A stretch of 64,000 nt of DNA from Kitasatospora sp. NBC_01266 (lineage in GTDB: Bacteria; Actinomycetota; Actinomycetes; Streptomycetales; Streptomycetaceae). The notes beneath the pieces were generated by a model. It was not told the origin of the DNA, did no database searches, and saw nothing but the letters and a program-made list of their open reading frames with translations. Positions 42,116 through 51,273 of this stretch are shown here, one piece after another. Every line of letters begins with the position of its first letter. The stretch's first letter is position 1. The DNA is taken from assembly GCF_036242395.1 (NCBI RefSeq), contig NZ_CP108458.1, forward strand, positions 5,704,001 through 5,768,000, written 5' to 3'. The position numbers and the translations under genes are program-made.

Positions 42116-44989
42116 GTGACTGACACGACGAGCGGTTCCGCACGCGGGTCGAAGTCCGAGAAGGCGGCGAAGGGGTCCGGTAAGGCCCCCAAGGGCGGTC
42201 TGCGGATCGAGCGCATCTACACCACTCCTGGGGTGCACCCCTACGACGAGGTCAGCTGGGGGCGGCGCGACGTCGTCATGACCAACTGGCGTGACGGCTC
42301 GATCAACTTCGAGCAGCGCGGCGTCGAGTTCCCCGACTTCTGGTCGGTCAACGCGGTGAACATCGTCACCTCCAAGTACTTCCGCGGCGCGGTGGGTACC
42401 GAGCAGCGCGAGTGGAGCCTCAAGCAGATCATCGACCGCGTGGTGCTCACCTACCGCGCGGCCGGCGAGAAGCACGGCTACTTCGCCTCCCCGGCCGACG
42501 CCGAGGTCTTCGAGCACGAGCTGACCCACGCCCTCCTCCACCAGGTGTTCAGCTTCAACTCGCCGGTCTGGTTCAACGTCGGCACCAAGCAGCCCCAGCA
42601 GGTCAGCGCCTGCTTCATCCTGGCCGTCGACGACTCCATGGACTCGATCCTCGACTGGTACAAGGAAGAGGGGATGATCTTCAAGGGCGGCTCCGGCGCC
42701 GGCCTGAACCTCTCCCGGATCCGCTCCTCCAAGGAGCTGCTCTCCTCCGGCGGCAACGCCTCCGGCCCGGTCTCCTTCATGCGCGGCGCCGACGCCTCGG
42801 CCGGCACCATCAAGTCCGGTGGCGCCACCCGCCGCGCGGCCAAGATGGTCGTGCTGGACGTCGACCACCCGGACGTCGAGGCCTTCATCGAGACCAAGGT
42901 GAAGGAGGAGGAGAAGATCCGCGCGCTGCGCGACGCGGGCTTCGACATGGACCTCGGCGGGGACGACATCACCTCCGTCCAGTACCAGAACGCCAACAAC
43001 TCGGTCCGGGTCTCCGACGAGTTCATGACGGCGGTCGAGAACGGCACCGAGTTCGGCCTGCGGGCGCGGATGACCGGCGAGGTCATCGAGACCGTCGACG
43101 CCAAGAAGCTGTTCCGCAAGATGGCCGAGGCCGCCTGGGCCTGCGCCGACCCGGGCATCCAGTACGACTCGACCATCAACCACTGGCACACCTGCCCCGA
43201 GTCGGGCCGGATCAACGCCTCCAACCCGTGCTCGGAGTACATGCACCTGGACAACTCCAGCTGCAACCTCGCCTCGCTGAACCTGATGAAGTTCCTGCGC
43301 GACGACGACACCTTCGATGCCGAGACCTTCGCCAAGGTCGTCGAACTGGTCATCACCGCGATGGACATCTCGATCTGCTTCGCCGACTTCCCGACCGAGA
43401 AGATCGGCGAGACCACCCGCGCCTACCGCCAGCTCGGCATCGGCTACGCCAACCTCGGCGCCCTGCTGATGGCCACCGGCCACGCCTACGACTCGGCCGG
43501 CGGCCGTGCCCTGGCCGGCGCGATCACCTCGCTGATGACCGGCACCGCCTACCGCCGCGGCGCCGAACTGGCCGGCGTGGTCGGCCCGTACGACGGCTAT
43601 GCCCGCAACGCCGCCCCGCACCAGCAGGTCATGCGCCAGCACGCGGACGCCAGCAAGGCCGCCGTCGCGCTGGACGACCTGGACGCCCCCGTCTGGGCCG
43701 CCGCCACCGAGACCTGGCAGGACGTGCTCCGGCTCGGCGCGCAGAACGGCTTCCGCAACGCCCAGGCCTCGGTGCTCGCCCCCACCGGCACCATCGGCCT
43801 GATGATGGACTGCGACACCACCGGCGTCGAACCCGACCTCGCCCTGGTCAAGTTCAAGAAGCTGGTCGGCGGCGGCTCGATGCAGATCGTCAACAACACC
43901 GTGCCGCGCGCGCTGGCCCGCCTGGGCTACCACCGCGAGTCGGTCGAGGCGATCGTGGCCCACATCGCCGAGCACGGCAACGTGCTGGACGCTCCGGGCC
44001 TGAAGCCCGAGCACTACGAGGTCTTCGACTGCGCGATGGGTGAGCGCTCGATCTCGCCGATGGGGCACGTGCGGATGATGTCGGCGATCCAGCCGTGGAT
44101 CTCCGGGGCGATCTCGAAGACGGTGAACATGCCGGAGAACGCCACCGTCGAAGAGGTCGAGGAGATCTACTTCGAGGCCTGGAAGCTGGGCGTCAAGGCG
44201 CTGGCGATCTACCGCGACAACTGCAAGGTCGGCCAGCCGCTCTCGGCCAAGACCAAGACCCCGGCCGCCGCCGAGGTCGCCGTCGCGCCGGCCGCGGTCG
44301 AGAAGGTCGTCGAGTACCGCCCGGTCCGCAAGCGCCTGCCCAAGGGCCGTCCGGGCATCACCACCTCCTTCACGGTGGGTGGCGCCGAAGGCTACATGAC
44401 CGCCAACTCCTACCCGGACGACGGCCTCGGCGAGGTCTTCCTGAAGATGTCCAAGCAGGGCTCGACCCTCGCGGGCATGATGGACGCCTTCTCCATCGCC
44501 GTCTCGGTCGGCATGCAGTACGGCGTCCCGCTGGAGACCTACGTCTCGAAGTTCACCAACATGCGCTTCGAGCCGGCCGGTCTGACCGACGACCCGGACG
44601 TGCGGATGGCCCAGTCGATCGTCGACTACATCTTCCGCCGCCTGGCGCTGGACTTCCTGCCCTTCGAGACCCGCTCGGCGCTCGGCATCCACTCCGTCGA
44701 GGAGCGCCAGCGCCACCTGGAGACCGGCTCCTACGAGCCGCTCGAGGAGGACGTCGACGTCGAGGGCCTGGCCCAGTCCGCCCCGCGCACCATCGAGCCC
44801 GCCGCCGGCAAGCCCGAGCCGGTCGCCAAGCCGACCGCCAAGGCCCCGCACAACTCGACCGAGCTGCTGGAGATCCAGCTCGGCCTGAACGCGGACGCCC
44901 CGCTCTGCTTCTCCTGCGGCACCAAGATGCGCCGCGCGGGCAGCTGCTACCTCTGCGAGGGCTGCGGGTCGACCAGCGGCTGCAGCTGA
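42116..44989 (+). CDS. nrdJ: Adenosylcobalamin-dependent (class II) ribonucleotide reductase
   Basis: The 957-residue oxygen-independent enzyme reduces ribonucleotides using B12. Active-site features: substrate-pocket Cys in QVSACFILAVDDSMDS, the radical-site loop ASNPCSEYMHLDNSSC, and two C-terminal CxxC pairs (CFSCGTKM, CYLCEGCG) for re-reduction. It lacks an ATP-cone start. GTG 42116 follows an AGGAGGAGGAG tract; earlier in-frame starts from 41990 lie in low-bias sequence. A hairpin lies just downstream. Confidence 0.96.
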   Translation: MTDTTSGSARGSKSEKAAKGSGKAPKGGLRIERIYTTPGVHPYDEVSWGRRDVVMTNWRDGSINFEQRGVEFPDFWSVNAVNIVTSKYFRGAVGTEQREWSLKQIIDRVVLTYRAAGEKHGYFASPADAEVFEHELTHALLHQVFSFNSPVWFNVGTKQPQQVSACFILAVDDSMDSILDWYKEEGMIFKGGSGAGLNLSRIRSSKELLSSGGNASGPVSFMRGADASAGTIKSGGATRRAAKMVVLDVDHPDVEAFIETKVKEEEKIRALRDAGFDMDLGGDDITSVQYQNANNSVRVSDEFMTAVENGTEFGLRARMTGEVIETVDAKKLFRKMAEAAWACADPGIQYDSTINHWHTCPESGRINASNPCSEYMHLDNSSCNLASLNLMKFLRDDDTFDAETFAKVVELVITAMDISICFADFPTEKIGETTRAYRQLGIGYANLGALLMATGHAYDSAGGRALAGAITSLMTGTAYRRGAELAGVVGPYDGYARNAAPHQQVMRQHADASKAAVALDDLDAPVWAAATETWQDVLRLGAQNGFRNAQASVLAPTGTIGLMMDCDTTGVEPDLALVKFKKLVGGGSMQIVNNTVPRALARLGYHRESVEAIVAHIAEHGNVLDAPGLKPEHYEVFDCAMGERSISPMGHVRMMSAIQPWISGAISKTVNMPENATVEEVEEIYFEAWKLGVKALAIYRDNCKVGQPLSAKTKTPAAAEVAVAPAAVEKVVEYRPVRKRLPKGRPGITTSFTVGGAEGYMTANSYPDDGLGEVFLKMSKQGSTLAGMMDAFSIAVSVGMQYGVPLETYVSKFTNMRFEPAGLTDDPDVRMAQSIVDYIFRRLALDFLPFETRSALGIHSVEERQRHLETGSYEPLEEDVDVEGLAQSAPRTIEPAAGKPEPVAKPTAKAPHNSTELLEIQLGLNADAPLCFSCGTKMRRAGSCYLCEGCGSTSGCS

Positions 44990-45033
44990 TTTCGGCCAAC
45001 GTTTCTCCCGCCGAGCGGTGAGGAGCGGTGACG

Positions 45034-45063
45034 CGGGGCGGGAACCCACGGGTTCCCGCCCCG
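45034..45063 (+). terminator. Hairpin downstream of nrdJ
   Basis: CGGGGCGGGAACC (45034-45046) and GGTTCCCGCCCCG (45051-45063) are perfect 13-base arms with loop CACG, 45 bases after the stop. Confidence 0.8.
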
Positions 45064-45113
45064 TTCGCGTGCGCGGGCACGGTGGCTTCGGACACATCGC
45101 GTCAACTCGCCGT

Positions 45114-45141
45114 TTGAGCGGCTTATCTGAATCGATATGAT
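45114..45141 (+). promoter_or_regulatory. Promoter of the conservon operon
   Basis: TTGAGC (45114-45119), 16 bases, TATGAT (45136-45141), about 97 bases before ATG 45238. It is an A/T-rich island in otherwise G/C-rich DNA. Confidence 0.65.
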
Positions 45142-45237
45142 CTGGTGACCGCGTCAACTGATCTTGGATCTCCCGGCCGCGGGAGGCTGGTGCGCTGGCG
45201 CCTGCCCTAGCTTCGAAGCCCGCCGAGGAATCGCGCC

Positions 45238-46959
45238 ATGACCGCTCGCTCCCGCCTGTCCGGCAGACCGGCTGCGCTGCTCGCCGCCCTGGTGGCGGTG
45301 GGGGTGGCGGGCGCCGCCGTGGCCGTGGCCGTGGTGACCGCGCCCGAGCGGGACCGGTCCGTGCTGCTGGCCTGGGGGACGCCGGCGGCGGCCCTGTGGT
45401 GTGCGGCGGCACTGGTCGCACTGGCGCAGTGGCGGCGGGCCCGGCAGCTGGCGGCCGAACTGGCCACCAGCCGGAGCAAGGGCGAGGCCGCGCTGGCCGC
45501 GGTGCTGCGCGCGGAGGCGGCGACCGGGACGGCCCAGGCCCAGGCCCAGGACTCCCGGGCTCGGGCCAACGCGGCCCACACCGAGGCCGAGGCGGCCCGG
45601 GTCGAGATGCTCGCCGCCCGCTCGGAGGCCGTCGAGGCACGGTCCGAGGCGGCCGCCGCCCGGGCCGCGGCCGACGACGAGCGGGCGGAGCTCGTGCTGC
45701 TGGCCGAGCGGACGATCCCGGAGGTGGTCCGGCTGCTACGGGCCGGCGCCTCGGTGGAGACCGTCCTGGTGGCACACCGGCAGACCGCGCACGAGGGCCT
45801 GCTCACGCTGCTCGCCAAGGAGGTCGCGTACGGCGAGCGGCAGCGGGCGGCGGCCCTCGCGGTCTGCGCGACGGCGGCCGGGCGGGTGCAGGCGCTGGCC
45901 ACCGGGATGCACGCGGAACTGCGCGAGATGCAGCACCGGCACGGCGAGGAGGTGCTCGGCGACCTGCTCCGGCTGGACCACAGCACCGCCCAGGCCGGCC
46001 GCCTGGCCGACAGCATCGCCGTGCTGACCGGAGCCCGCAGCGGTCGGCGGTGGAGTCGGCCGATCCCGATGGAGAGCGTGCTGCGCGGGGCGCTCGGGCG
46101 GATCAGCGCCTACCAGCGGGTGCGGCCGCACTCGGCGAGCGGTGCGGCGGTCGTGGGCTACGCGGCCGAGGGCGTGATGCACGCGCTGGCCGAACTGATG
46201 GACAACGCCGCCAACTTCTCGGCGCCGCCGGCCGAGGTGCACGTCTACGTCGAGGAGTTGCACACCGGCCTGGCGATCACCGTGGAGGACGGCGGGCTCG
46301 GGCTCTCCGAGGTCTGGCTGCGCCGGGCCGAGCAGGCCGTCTCCGGCGAGCCGCTGGACCTCACCACGCTCTCGGCCGGTACCCGGCTGGGCTTCGCGGT
46401 GATCGGCGCGCTGGTCCGCAAGCACGGCCTGGCGATCTCGTTCCGGCCGTCCTCGCGCGGCGGGACGGGGGTGGTGATGCTGATCCCCGAGCAGTTGATC
46501 GTCCATCAGGAGCAGCTGGCAGCCGACTCGGACGCCGGTTCGAACCCGGCTTCCGCCAGTGCCACCCGTGGACCCGCCGCGGCGCCGACCCGACCCGCGC
46601 TCGCCCGGCCTGCCGCCGCGGCCGTGGCCGCGCTGATGGCGGCGGCCGCGCCGACGCCGGAGCCGGTCGCGACTTCGGCCTCGACCGCGGCTTCGGCCTC
46701 GGCTGCGCCCTCGACCGTGAGCGAGGACGGCCTGCCCAGACGGCGGCGCGGCCAGACGCTGACGGCAGCCGGCACCCCGGCCAGGACGGCGCCGCCCCGG
46801 TCCGCCCCGCCGGCCACGGCCGCGCGGTTCGGCGCCTTCCGCCAGGGCGTGCTGGGCGGCGAGGGCGCCCAGGGCACCCCCGTCCCGCCTGCTCCTGCTT
46901 CGCCCACCGACTTCCCGGACAGCCCGGACACCCCGGATCTCCCGAAGGACAACGTCTGA
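45238..46959 (+). CDS. cvnA: Conservon sensor-like ATPase CvnA
   Basis: The 573-residue protein has two N-terminal membrane helices (about 11-32 and 45-62), an Ala/Glu/Arg-rich coiled coil (about 65-150) and a HATPase domain with N box AELMDNAANFSAPPAEVHVY and VEDGGLGLSEVWL, followed by a long disordered Pro/Ala tail. A typical phospho-acceptor H box is not evident, as is usual for CvnA. In S. coelicolor, CvnA-D form membrane complexes likened to G-protein-coupled signalling that influence development. The stop overlaps cvnB (TGATG). Confidence 0.9.
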   Translation: MTARSRLSGRPAALLAALVAVGVAGAAVAVAVVTAPERDRSVLLAWGTPAAALWCAAALVALAQWRRARQLAAELATSRSKGEAALAAVLRAEAATGTAQAQAQDSRARANAAHTEAEAARVEMLAARSEAVEARSEAAAARAAADDERAELVLLAERTIPEVVRLLRAGASVETVLVAHRQTAHEGLLTLLAKEVAYGERQRAAALAVCATAAGRVQALATGMHAELREMQHRHGEEVLGDLLRLDHSTAQAGRLADSIAVLTGARSGRRWSRPIPMESVLRGALGRISAYQRVRPHSASGAAVVGYAAEGVMHALAELMDNAANFSAPPAEVHVYVEELHTGLAITVEDGGLGLSEVWLRRAEQAVSGEPLDLTTLSAGTRLGFAVIGALVRKHGLAISFRPSSRGGTGVVMLIPEQLIVHQEQLAADSDAGSNPASASATRGPAAAPTRPALARPAAAAVAALMAAAAPTPEPVATSASTAASASAAPSTVSEDGLPRRRRGQTLTAAGTPARTAPPRSAPPATAARFGAFRQGVLGGEGAQGTPVPPAPASPTDFPDSPDTPDLPKDNV

Positions 46960-47378
46960 TGAGCAGCACCACCGACCGCGATCTCGACTGGCTGCTGGAG
47001 AACCTGCTGGCCACCACGCCGGACTCCCGGCACGCCCTGGTGCTGTCGGCGGACGGCCTGAAGCTGTGCCACAGCTCCGGCCTGAGCGCCGATCAGGCCG
47101 ACCAACTGGCCGCCATCGCCTCCGGTATCCAGAGCCTGGCGCACGGCGCCTCGATCGAGTTCGGCGACGGCAGCGGTGGCGTGCGGCAGTCGATGACCGA
47201 GTTCCACGGCGGCATCCTGTGCATCGTGGAGGCCGGTCACGGGGCGCACCTCGCGGTGGTCACCGATCAGAGCGCGGATGTCGGCCTGGTCGGCCACAAC
47301 ATGCACGGCCTGGTCGAGCAGATCGGCGACTTCCTGAGCGCGCCGCCGCGCGGGAACGACACCACCGTGGGCGCGTGA
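46959..47378 (+). CDS. cvnB: Conservon roadblock/LC7 protein CvnB
   Basis: A 139-residue roadblock/MglB-fold protein (DLDWLLENLLATTPDSRHAL ... EFHGGILCIVEAGHGAHLAV). It is the presumed GTPase-regulating partner of CvnD. It begins inside the cvnA stop codon and overlaps cvnC by GTGA. Confidence 0.92.
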   Translation: MSSTTDRDLDWLLENLLATTPDSRHALVLSADGLKLCHSSGLSADQADQLAAIASGIQSLAHGASIEFGDGSGGVRQSMTEFHGGILCIVEAGHGAHLAVVTDQSADVGLVGHNMHGLVEQIGDFLSAPPRGNDTTVGA

Positions 47379-47740
47379 CGCCGCCGCTGCGGCCGGACCC
47401 GTCGGACGGTCCGGACCGGCTGTACACGGTGACCGGCGGGCGCAGCGCGGCCGGTACGCACGCCTTCGACGTGGTGACCCTGATCGTCACCGAGCAGGAG
47501 CCGGTGCCGGGCATGCAGTCCGAGCACGCGCGGATCCTGCGGCTGTGCAAGCGGCCGACCGCCGTGGTGGAGGTGGCGGCCGAACTGGGGCTGCCGATCA
47601 GCGTGGTGAAGATCCTGCTGGGCGATCTGCTGGAGGCCGGACGGATCACCGCGCGGCACCCGCGCTTCGCTCCCGCCCAGGCCCGGTTGCCCGATCTCGA
47701 CACGCTGAAGCAGGTGCTGCATGGACTCCAACGGCTCTGA
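47375..47740 (+). CDS. cvnC: Conservon DUF742 protein CvnC
   Basis: The 121-residue DUF742 protein (RLYTVTGGRSAAG, then PTAVVEVAAELGLPISVVKI) has a winged-helix-like middle and no membrane segment. It is always found between CvnB and CvnD and joins the complex. GTG 47375 overlaps the cvnB stop, and the gene overlaps cvnD by 20 bases. Confidence 0.92.
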   Translation: MTPPLRPDPSDGPDRLYTVTGGRSAAGTHAFDVVTLIVTEQEPVPGMQSEHARILRLCKRPTAVVEVAAELGLPISVVKILLGDLLEAGRITARHPRFAPAQARLPDLDTLKQVLHGLQRL

Positions 47741-48461
47741 GGCCGGGCCGGTCTCGACCCGGGCCCCGTTGCGGAGCACCGCCGACAACGCGTGGAAGAT
47801 CGTCGTGGTCGGCGGTTTCGGCGTGGGCAAGACCACCCTGGTCTCGTCGGTCAGCGAGATCCGGCCGCTCGCCACCGAAGAGGTGATGACCCGGGCCGGG
47901 ATCGGGATTGACGATCCGTCGGCGGTCCGCGACAAGCGGGCGACCACGGTGGCCTTCGACTTCGGCCGGATCACCCTGTCCGCCGAGAGCGTGCTCTACC
48001 TCTTCGGCGCGCCCGGGCAGGAGCGGTTCTGGTTCCTCTGGGACCGGCTGTTCAGCGGTGCGCTCGGCGCGGTGGTGCTGGTGGACGACCGCCGGTTGGC
48101 GGACTCCTGGTACGCGATCGACCGGCTGGAGCAGCACGGGATGCCGTTCGTGGTGGCCCGCAACACCTTCGAGCCGCCGAAGCACTCGCTGGAACAGGTT
48201 CGCGAGGCGCTCGACCTGTCGCCGCAGGTGCCGCTGCTGGACTGCGACGCGCGCGAGCGCGAGTCCAGCAAGCGGGTGCTGATCGAGCTCGTCCACCACC
48301 TCTGCGCCCGCGCCGAAGCCGAAGTCCCGGAAGCCGCAGGTCAGGTAGCCCAGGGTCCCGCAGCCGCAGCCGCAGCCGCAGGTGCCGCGGCCGACGGCCT
48401 CGAGGGCGCCCGCGCCGTACCCGAACTCCGTGAGCGTCAGGAAGAGGAGAGCCACTCGTGA
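47721..48461 (+). CDS. cvnD: Conservon small GTPase CvnD
   Basis: The 246-residue Ras-like/MglA-type GTPase has P-loop VVGGFGVGKTTLV, switch region TRAGIGIDD...KRATTVAFDFG and G3-like LFGAPGQERFWF. The G4 position reads ARNTFE instead of NKxD, as in the CvnD family. The last ~45 residues are an Ala/Glu-rich tail. It overlaps the following P450 gene by 4 bases. Confidence 0.92.
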   Translation: MDSNGSEAGPVSTRAPLRSTADNAWKIVVVGGFGVGKTTLVSSVSEIRPLATEEVMTRAGIGIDDPSAVRDKRATTVAFDFGRITLSAESVLYLFGAPGQERFWFLWDRLFSGALGAVVLVDDRRLADSWYAIDRLEQHGMPFVVARNTFEPPKHSLEQVREALDLSPQVPLLDCDARERESSKRVLIELVHHLCARAEAEVPEAAGQVAQGPAAAAAAAGAAADGLEGARAVPELRERQEEESHS

Positions 48462-49717
48462 CCGAGCCGGTGCCCACCCCGCCGCCCGGCTGCCCCGCGC
48501 ACCGCGCGGCCGCGCAGCTGTACGGTCCGCGGTTCCAGACCGACCCGGCGCAGGTCTACCGCGAGCTGCGGGCCGCGCACGGCCCGGTCGCCCCGGTCGA
48601 GCTGGCCGGCGGTGTGCCGGCCTGGCTGGTGATCGGCTACCGCGAGCTGCAGACGGTTACCAGCCAGCCCAAGCTCTTCGGCCGCGACTCCAGCCGCTGG
48701 AACGCCTGGCCGGCCATCCCCGAGGACTGGCCGCTGCGGCCGATGATGACCCCGGTGGCCTCGATCCTGTACACCGAGGGCGCCGAGCACCAGCGCCGTT
48801 CCCAGGCGGTCACCGACGCGCTGGGCGCGGTGGACCCGTACGAGCTGAAGAAGTACTGCGAGCGGATCGCCGACCGGCTGATCGACGGCTTCGCCGGCCG
48901 CGGCGAGGCGGACCTGGTCGCCGACTACGCGCACCGGATGCCGCTGCTGGTGATCTGCTGGCTGCTGGGGCTGGACGAGGCCCAGGTGCCGGTGCTGATC
49001 GCGAACCTGCTCGCCATGATGGACGGCGGACCGGACGCGCAGCAGGCCTCGCAGCGGATCGTGACGACGATGCTGGAGCTGGTCGAGGCCAAGCGCGCCG
49101 CGCCGGGCGCGGACGTCACCTCGCGGCTGCTGGTCCACCCGGCCACCCTGAGCGACGACGAGGTGGTGCGTGACCTGCGGGTGCTGCTGGCGGCGGGCCA
49201 CCAGCCGACCGCGTACTGGATCGCCAACGCGCTGCGGCTGATGCTCACCGACGACCGCTTCGCCGCCTCGCTGGTGGGTGGCCGCCGCAGCGTCGGGCAG
49301 GCGCTCGGCGAGGCGCTCTGGGAGGACACGCCCACCCAGATCTTCGCGGGCCGCTGGGCGGTTCGGGACACCCAGCTGGGCGGGCAGCGGATCGCGGCCG
49401 GTGACCTGGTGCTGCTCGGGCTCGCGGGGGCCAACGCGGACCCGGCCGTGCGGATGGCCGGCGGTGAGGCGGCGGAGGGCAACCGGGCGCACCTGAGCTT
49501 CTCGCACGGCGAGCACCGCTGCCCGTTCCCGGCGCAGGAGGCGGCCGAGGTGATCGCCGGCACAGCGGTCGAGGTGCTGCTCGACCGGTTGCCGGACCTG
49601 CGGCTGGCGGTGGCCGAGCACGCGTTGGTCTGGCGCCCCTCGGCCTGGGTCCGCGCGCTGGTCGCGCTGCCGGTCGGATTCACCCCCTCGATGACGACCG
49701 GAGGAGCCTTCGGATGA
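48458..49717 (+). CDS. Cytochrome P450, CYP157-like, lacking the ExxR arginine
   Basis: The 419-residue P450-fold protein has the haem loop FSHGEHRCPFPAQEAAEVI with Cys355, but its K-helix reads EALW (285-288) where almost all P450s have ExxR, and the I-helix AGHETT is AGHQPT. The CYP157 family, found in conservons, is known to lack ExxR, so this is a family trait rather than decay. Catalysis by itself is doubtful; a partnership with the adjacent CYP154-like enzyme is plausible. GTG 48458 overlaps cvnD. Confidence 0.9.
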   Translation: MTEPVPTPPPGCPAHRAAAQLYGPRFQTDPAQVYRELRAAHGPVAPVELAGGVPAWLVIGYRELQTVTSQPKLFGRDSSRWNAWPAIPEDWPLRPMMTPVASILYTEGAEHQRRSQAVTDALGAVDPYELKKYCERIADRLIDGFAGRGEADLVADYAHRMPLLVICWLLGLDEAQVPVLIANLLAMMDGGPDAQQASQRIVTTMLELVEAKRAAPGADVTSRLLVHPATLSDDEVVRDLRVLLAAGHQPTAYWIANALRLMLTDDRFAASLVGGRRSVGQALGEALWEDTPTQIFAGRWAVRDTQLGGQRIAAGDLVLLGLAGANADPAVRMAGGEAAEGNRAHLSFSHGEHRCPFPAQEAAEVIAGTAVEVLLDRLPDLRLAVAEHALVWRPSAWVRALVALPVGFTPSMTTGGAFG

Positions 49718-50964
49718 CCAGCGTGCCGACGTTCAGTGGGCCGATGCCCAGTGCGCCGATGACCGGCGCGGTGGCCCTCGACCCGTTCGCGCGCGACAGC
49801 GCGGCGGAAGGGGCGGTGCTGCGCGCGGCCGGGCCGGTGGTGGCGGTGGAGCTGCCGGGTGGGGTGCGGGCCTGGGCCGTCACCCAGCATGCCGCCGCGC
49901 GCGCCCTGCTGACGGATCAGCGGCTGGTCAAGAACGCCCGGCACTGGGCGGCCTACCAGCGCGGCGAGATCCCCAGCGACTGGCCGCTGATCGGTGTGGC
50001 GGTGTCGGGCCCGAGCATGGTGACCGCGGACGGGGAGGAGCACCGGCGCCTGCGCGCGCTGGTCGCGCAGGCGTTCACGCCCCGCCGGGTCGAGTTGATG
50101 CGGCCCCAGGTGGAACTGCTGACCGCGCGGCTGCTGGACGAGCTGGCCGCGGGCGAGCCGGAGGTCGACCTGAAGGCGGCCTTCGCGTTCCCGCTGCCGA
50201 TGACGGTGATCGGCACCCTGCTGGGGGTCGACCCGGCGGATCATGGCTACCTGCGGGAGCTCTACGAGCGGTTCTTCCGCAGCGTGCCGGACCCGGCGGG
50301 GATCCAGTCGATCATCGCGGCGCTGAACGCCTTCGTCGACGATCTGGTGCGGCAGCGCCGCGCCGTGCCGGGCGACGATCTGACCAGCGCGCTGCTGGCC
50401 GCCGATCTCGAGGGCAGCGAGCTGTCGGACGCGGAGGCGGCGGCGACCCTGCGGGTGATGATCGCCGCCGGTCACGAGACCACGGTCAACCTGATCACCA
50501 ACGCGGTGCGGGCCCTGCTGACGCATCCGGACCAGCTGGCCCTGGTGCGTTCGGGCGAGGTGGGATGGTCCGCGGTGGTCGAGGAGTCGCTCCGCTGGAC
50601 GCCGCCGACCAGCAACTTCCTCTTCCGGTACGCGACCGAGGACATCGAGGTGGGCGGGGTACTGGTACCGCTCGGCGATCCGGTGCTGATCTCGTACAAC
50701 GCGATCGGCCGGGATCCGGCGCAACACGGGGTGACCGCCGAGCTGTTCGACGTCACCCGGGACCCGAACCGGCACCTGTCCTTCGGTCACGGTCCGCACG
50801 TCTGCCCCGGCTCGCCGCTGGCCCGGCTGGAGGCGCAGGTGGCGTTGCCCGCGCTCTTCGAGCGCTTCCCGGCGCTGTCCCTGGCGGTCCCGGACGACGA
50901 ACTGCGCCCGGCTGCCTCGATCGTGCTCAACAGCCTGCAGGGGTTGCCGGTGCGACTCCACTGA
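49714..50964 (+). CDS. Cytochrome P450, CYP154-like
   Basis: The 416-residue P450 has all canonical motifs: I-helix AGHETT, K-helix ESLR (291-294) and haem loop FGHGPHVCPGSPLAR with Cys364. CYP154 members hydroxylate steroids or polyketides in vitro; the natural substrate is unknown. It starts in an ATGA overlap with the CYP157-like gene and closes the six-gene conservon operon. Confidence 0.9.
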   Translation: MTSVPTFSGPMPSAPMTGAVALDPFARDSAAEGAVLRAAGPVVAVELPGGVRAWAVTQHAAARALLTDQRLVKNARHWAAYQRGEIPSDWPLIGVAVSGPSMVTADGEEHRRLRALVAQAFTPRRVELMRPQVELLTARLLDELAAGEPEVDLKAAFAFPLPMTVIGTLLGVDPADHGYLRELYERFFRSVPDPAGIQSIIAALNAFVDDLVRQRRAVPGDDLTSALLAADLEGSELSDAEAAATLRVMIAAGHETTVNLITNAVRALLTHPDQLALVRSGEVGWSAVVEESLRWTPPTSNFLFRYATEDIEVGGVLVPLGDPVLISYNAIGRDPAQHGVTAELFDVTRDPNRHLSFGHGPHVCPGSPLARLEAQVALPALFERFPALSLAVPDDELRPAASIVLNSLQGLPVRLH

Positions 50965-51092
50965 CGGTACGTCAGTCATTCTCTGCGAACAGAGTGGTGC
51001 GGGAGGTCGGTTGGTCCGGCGTCCCGCACCATCGGCGTTTCGGGGCGGGGCCGGGGGTAGGTATGTGCGGACACCGTCAAGGCTGTGGCGAG

Positions 51093-51114
51093 CTGTGACG
51101 GGAACTCGTCACAG
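51093..51114 (+). repeat. 8-base inverted repeat upstream of the ABC operon
   Basis: CTGTGACG (51093-51100) and CGTCACAG (51107-51114) are exact complements around GGAACT. The centre is about 32 bases upstream of the -35. It may be an operator for a sugar-responsive regulator or the terminator of the P450 operon. Confidence 0.5.
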
Positions 51115-51132
51115 TGAAAGTTGAACGTCTTC

Positions 51133-51161
51133 TTGGCGTCCGATGAAGGTTGCGTTAGCGT
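51133..51161 (+). promoter_or_regulatory. Promoter of the sugar ABC operon
   Basis: TTGGCG (51133-51138), 17 bases, TAGCGT (51156-51161): the best-formed promoter in this stretch, with a ~105-base leader to TTG 51274. Confidence 0.65.
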
Positions 51162-51273
51162 CTTCAAGCCAGTCGCCGTCGACCTGGCCGTGGCTGAACT
51201 TGCCATGGCCTCTTACGACTTCCGGTTCAGCGCAGTGTCATGTGGTTCGTCCCCCCGGCCGCAGGAGAACGCT

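Noticed and set aside
41747-45775. 1342-residue minus-strand frame opposite nrdJ
   Set aside because: Antisense shadow of nrdJ with Val/Leu/Arg/Gly-rich composition and no motif.
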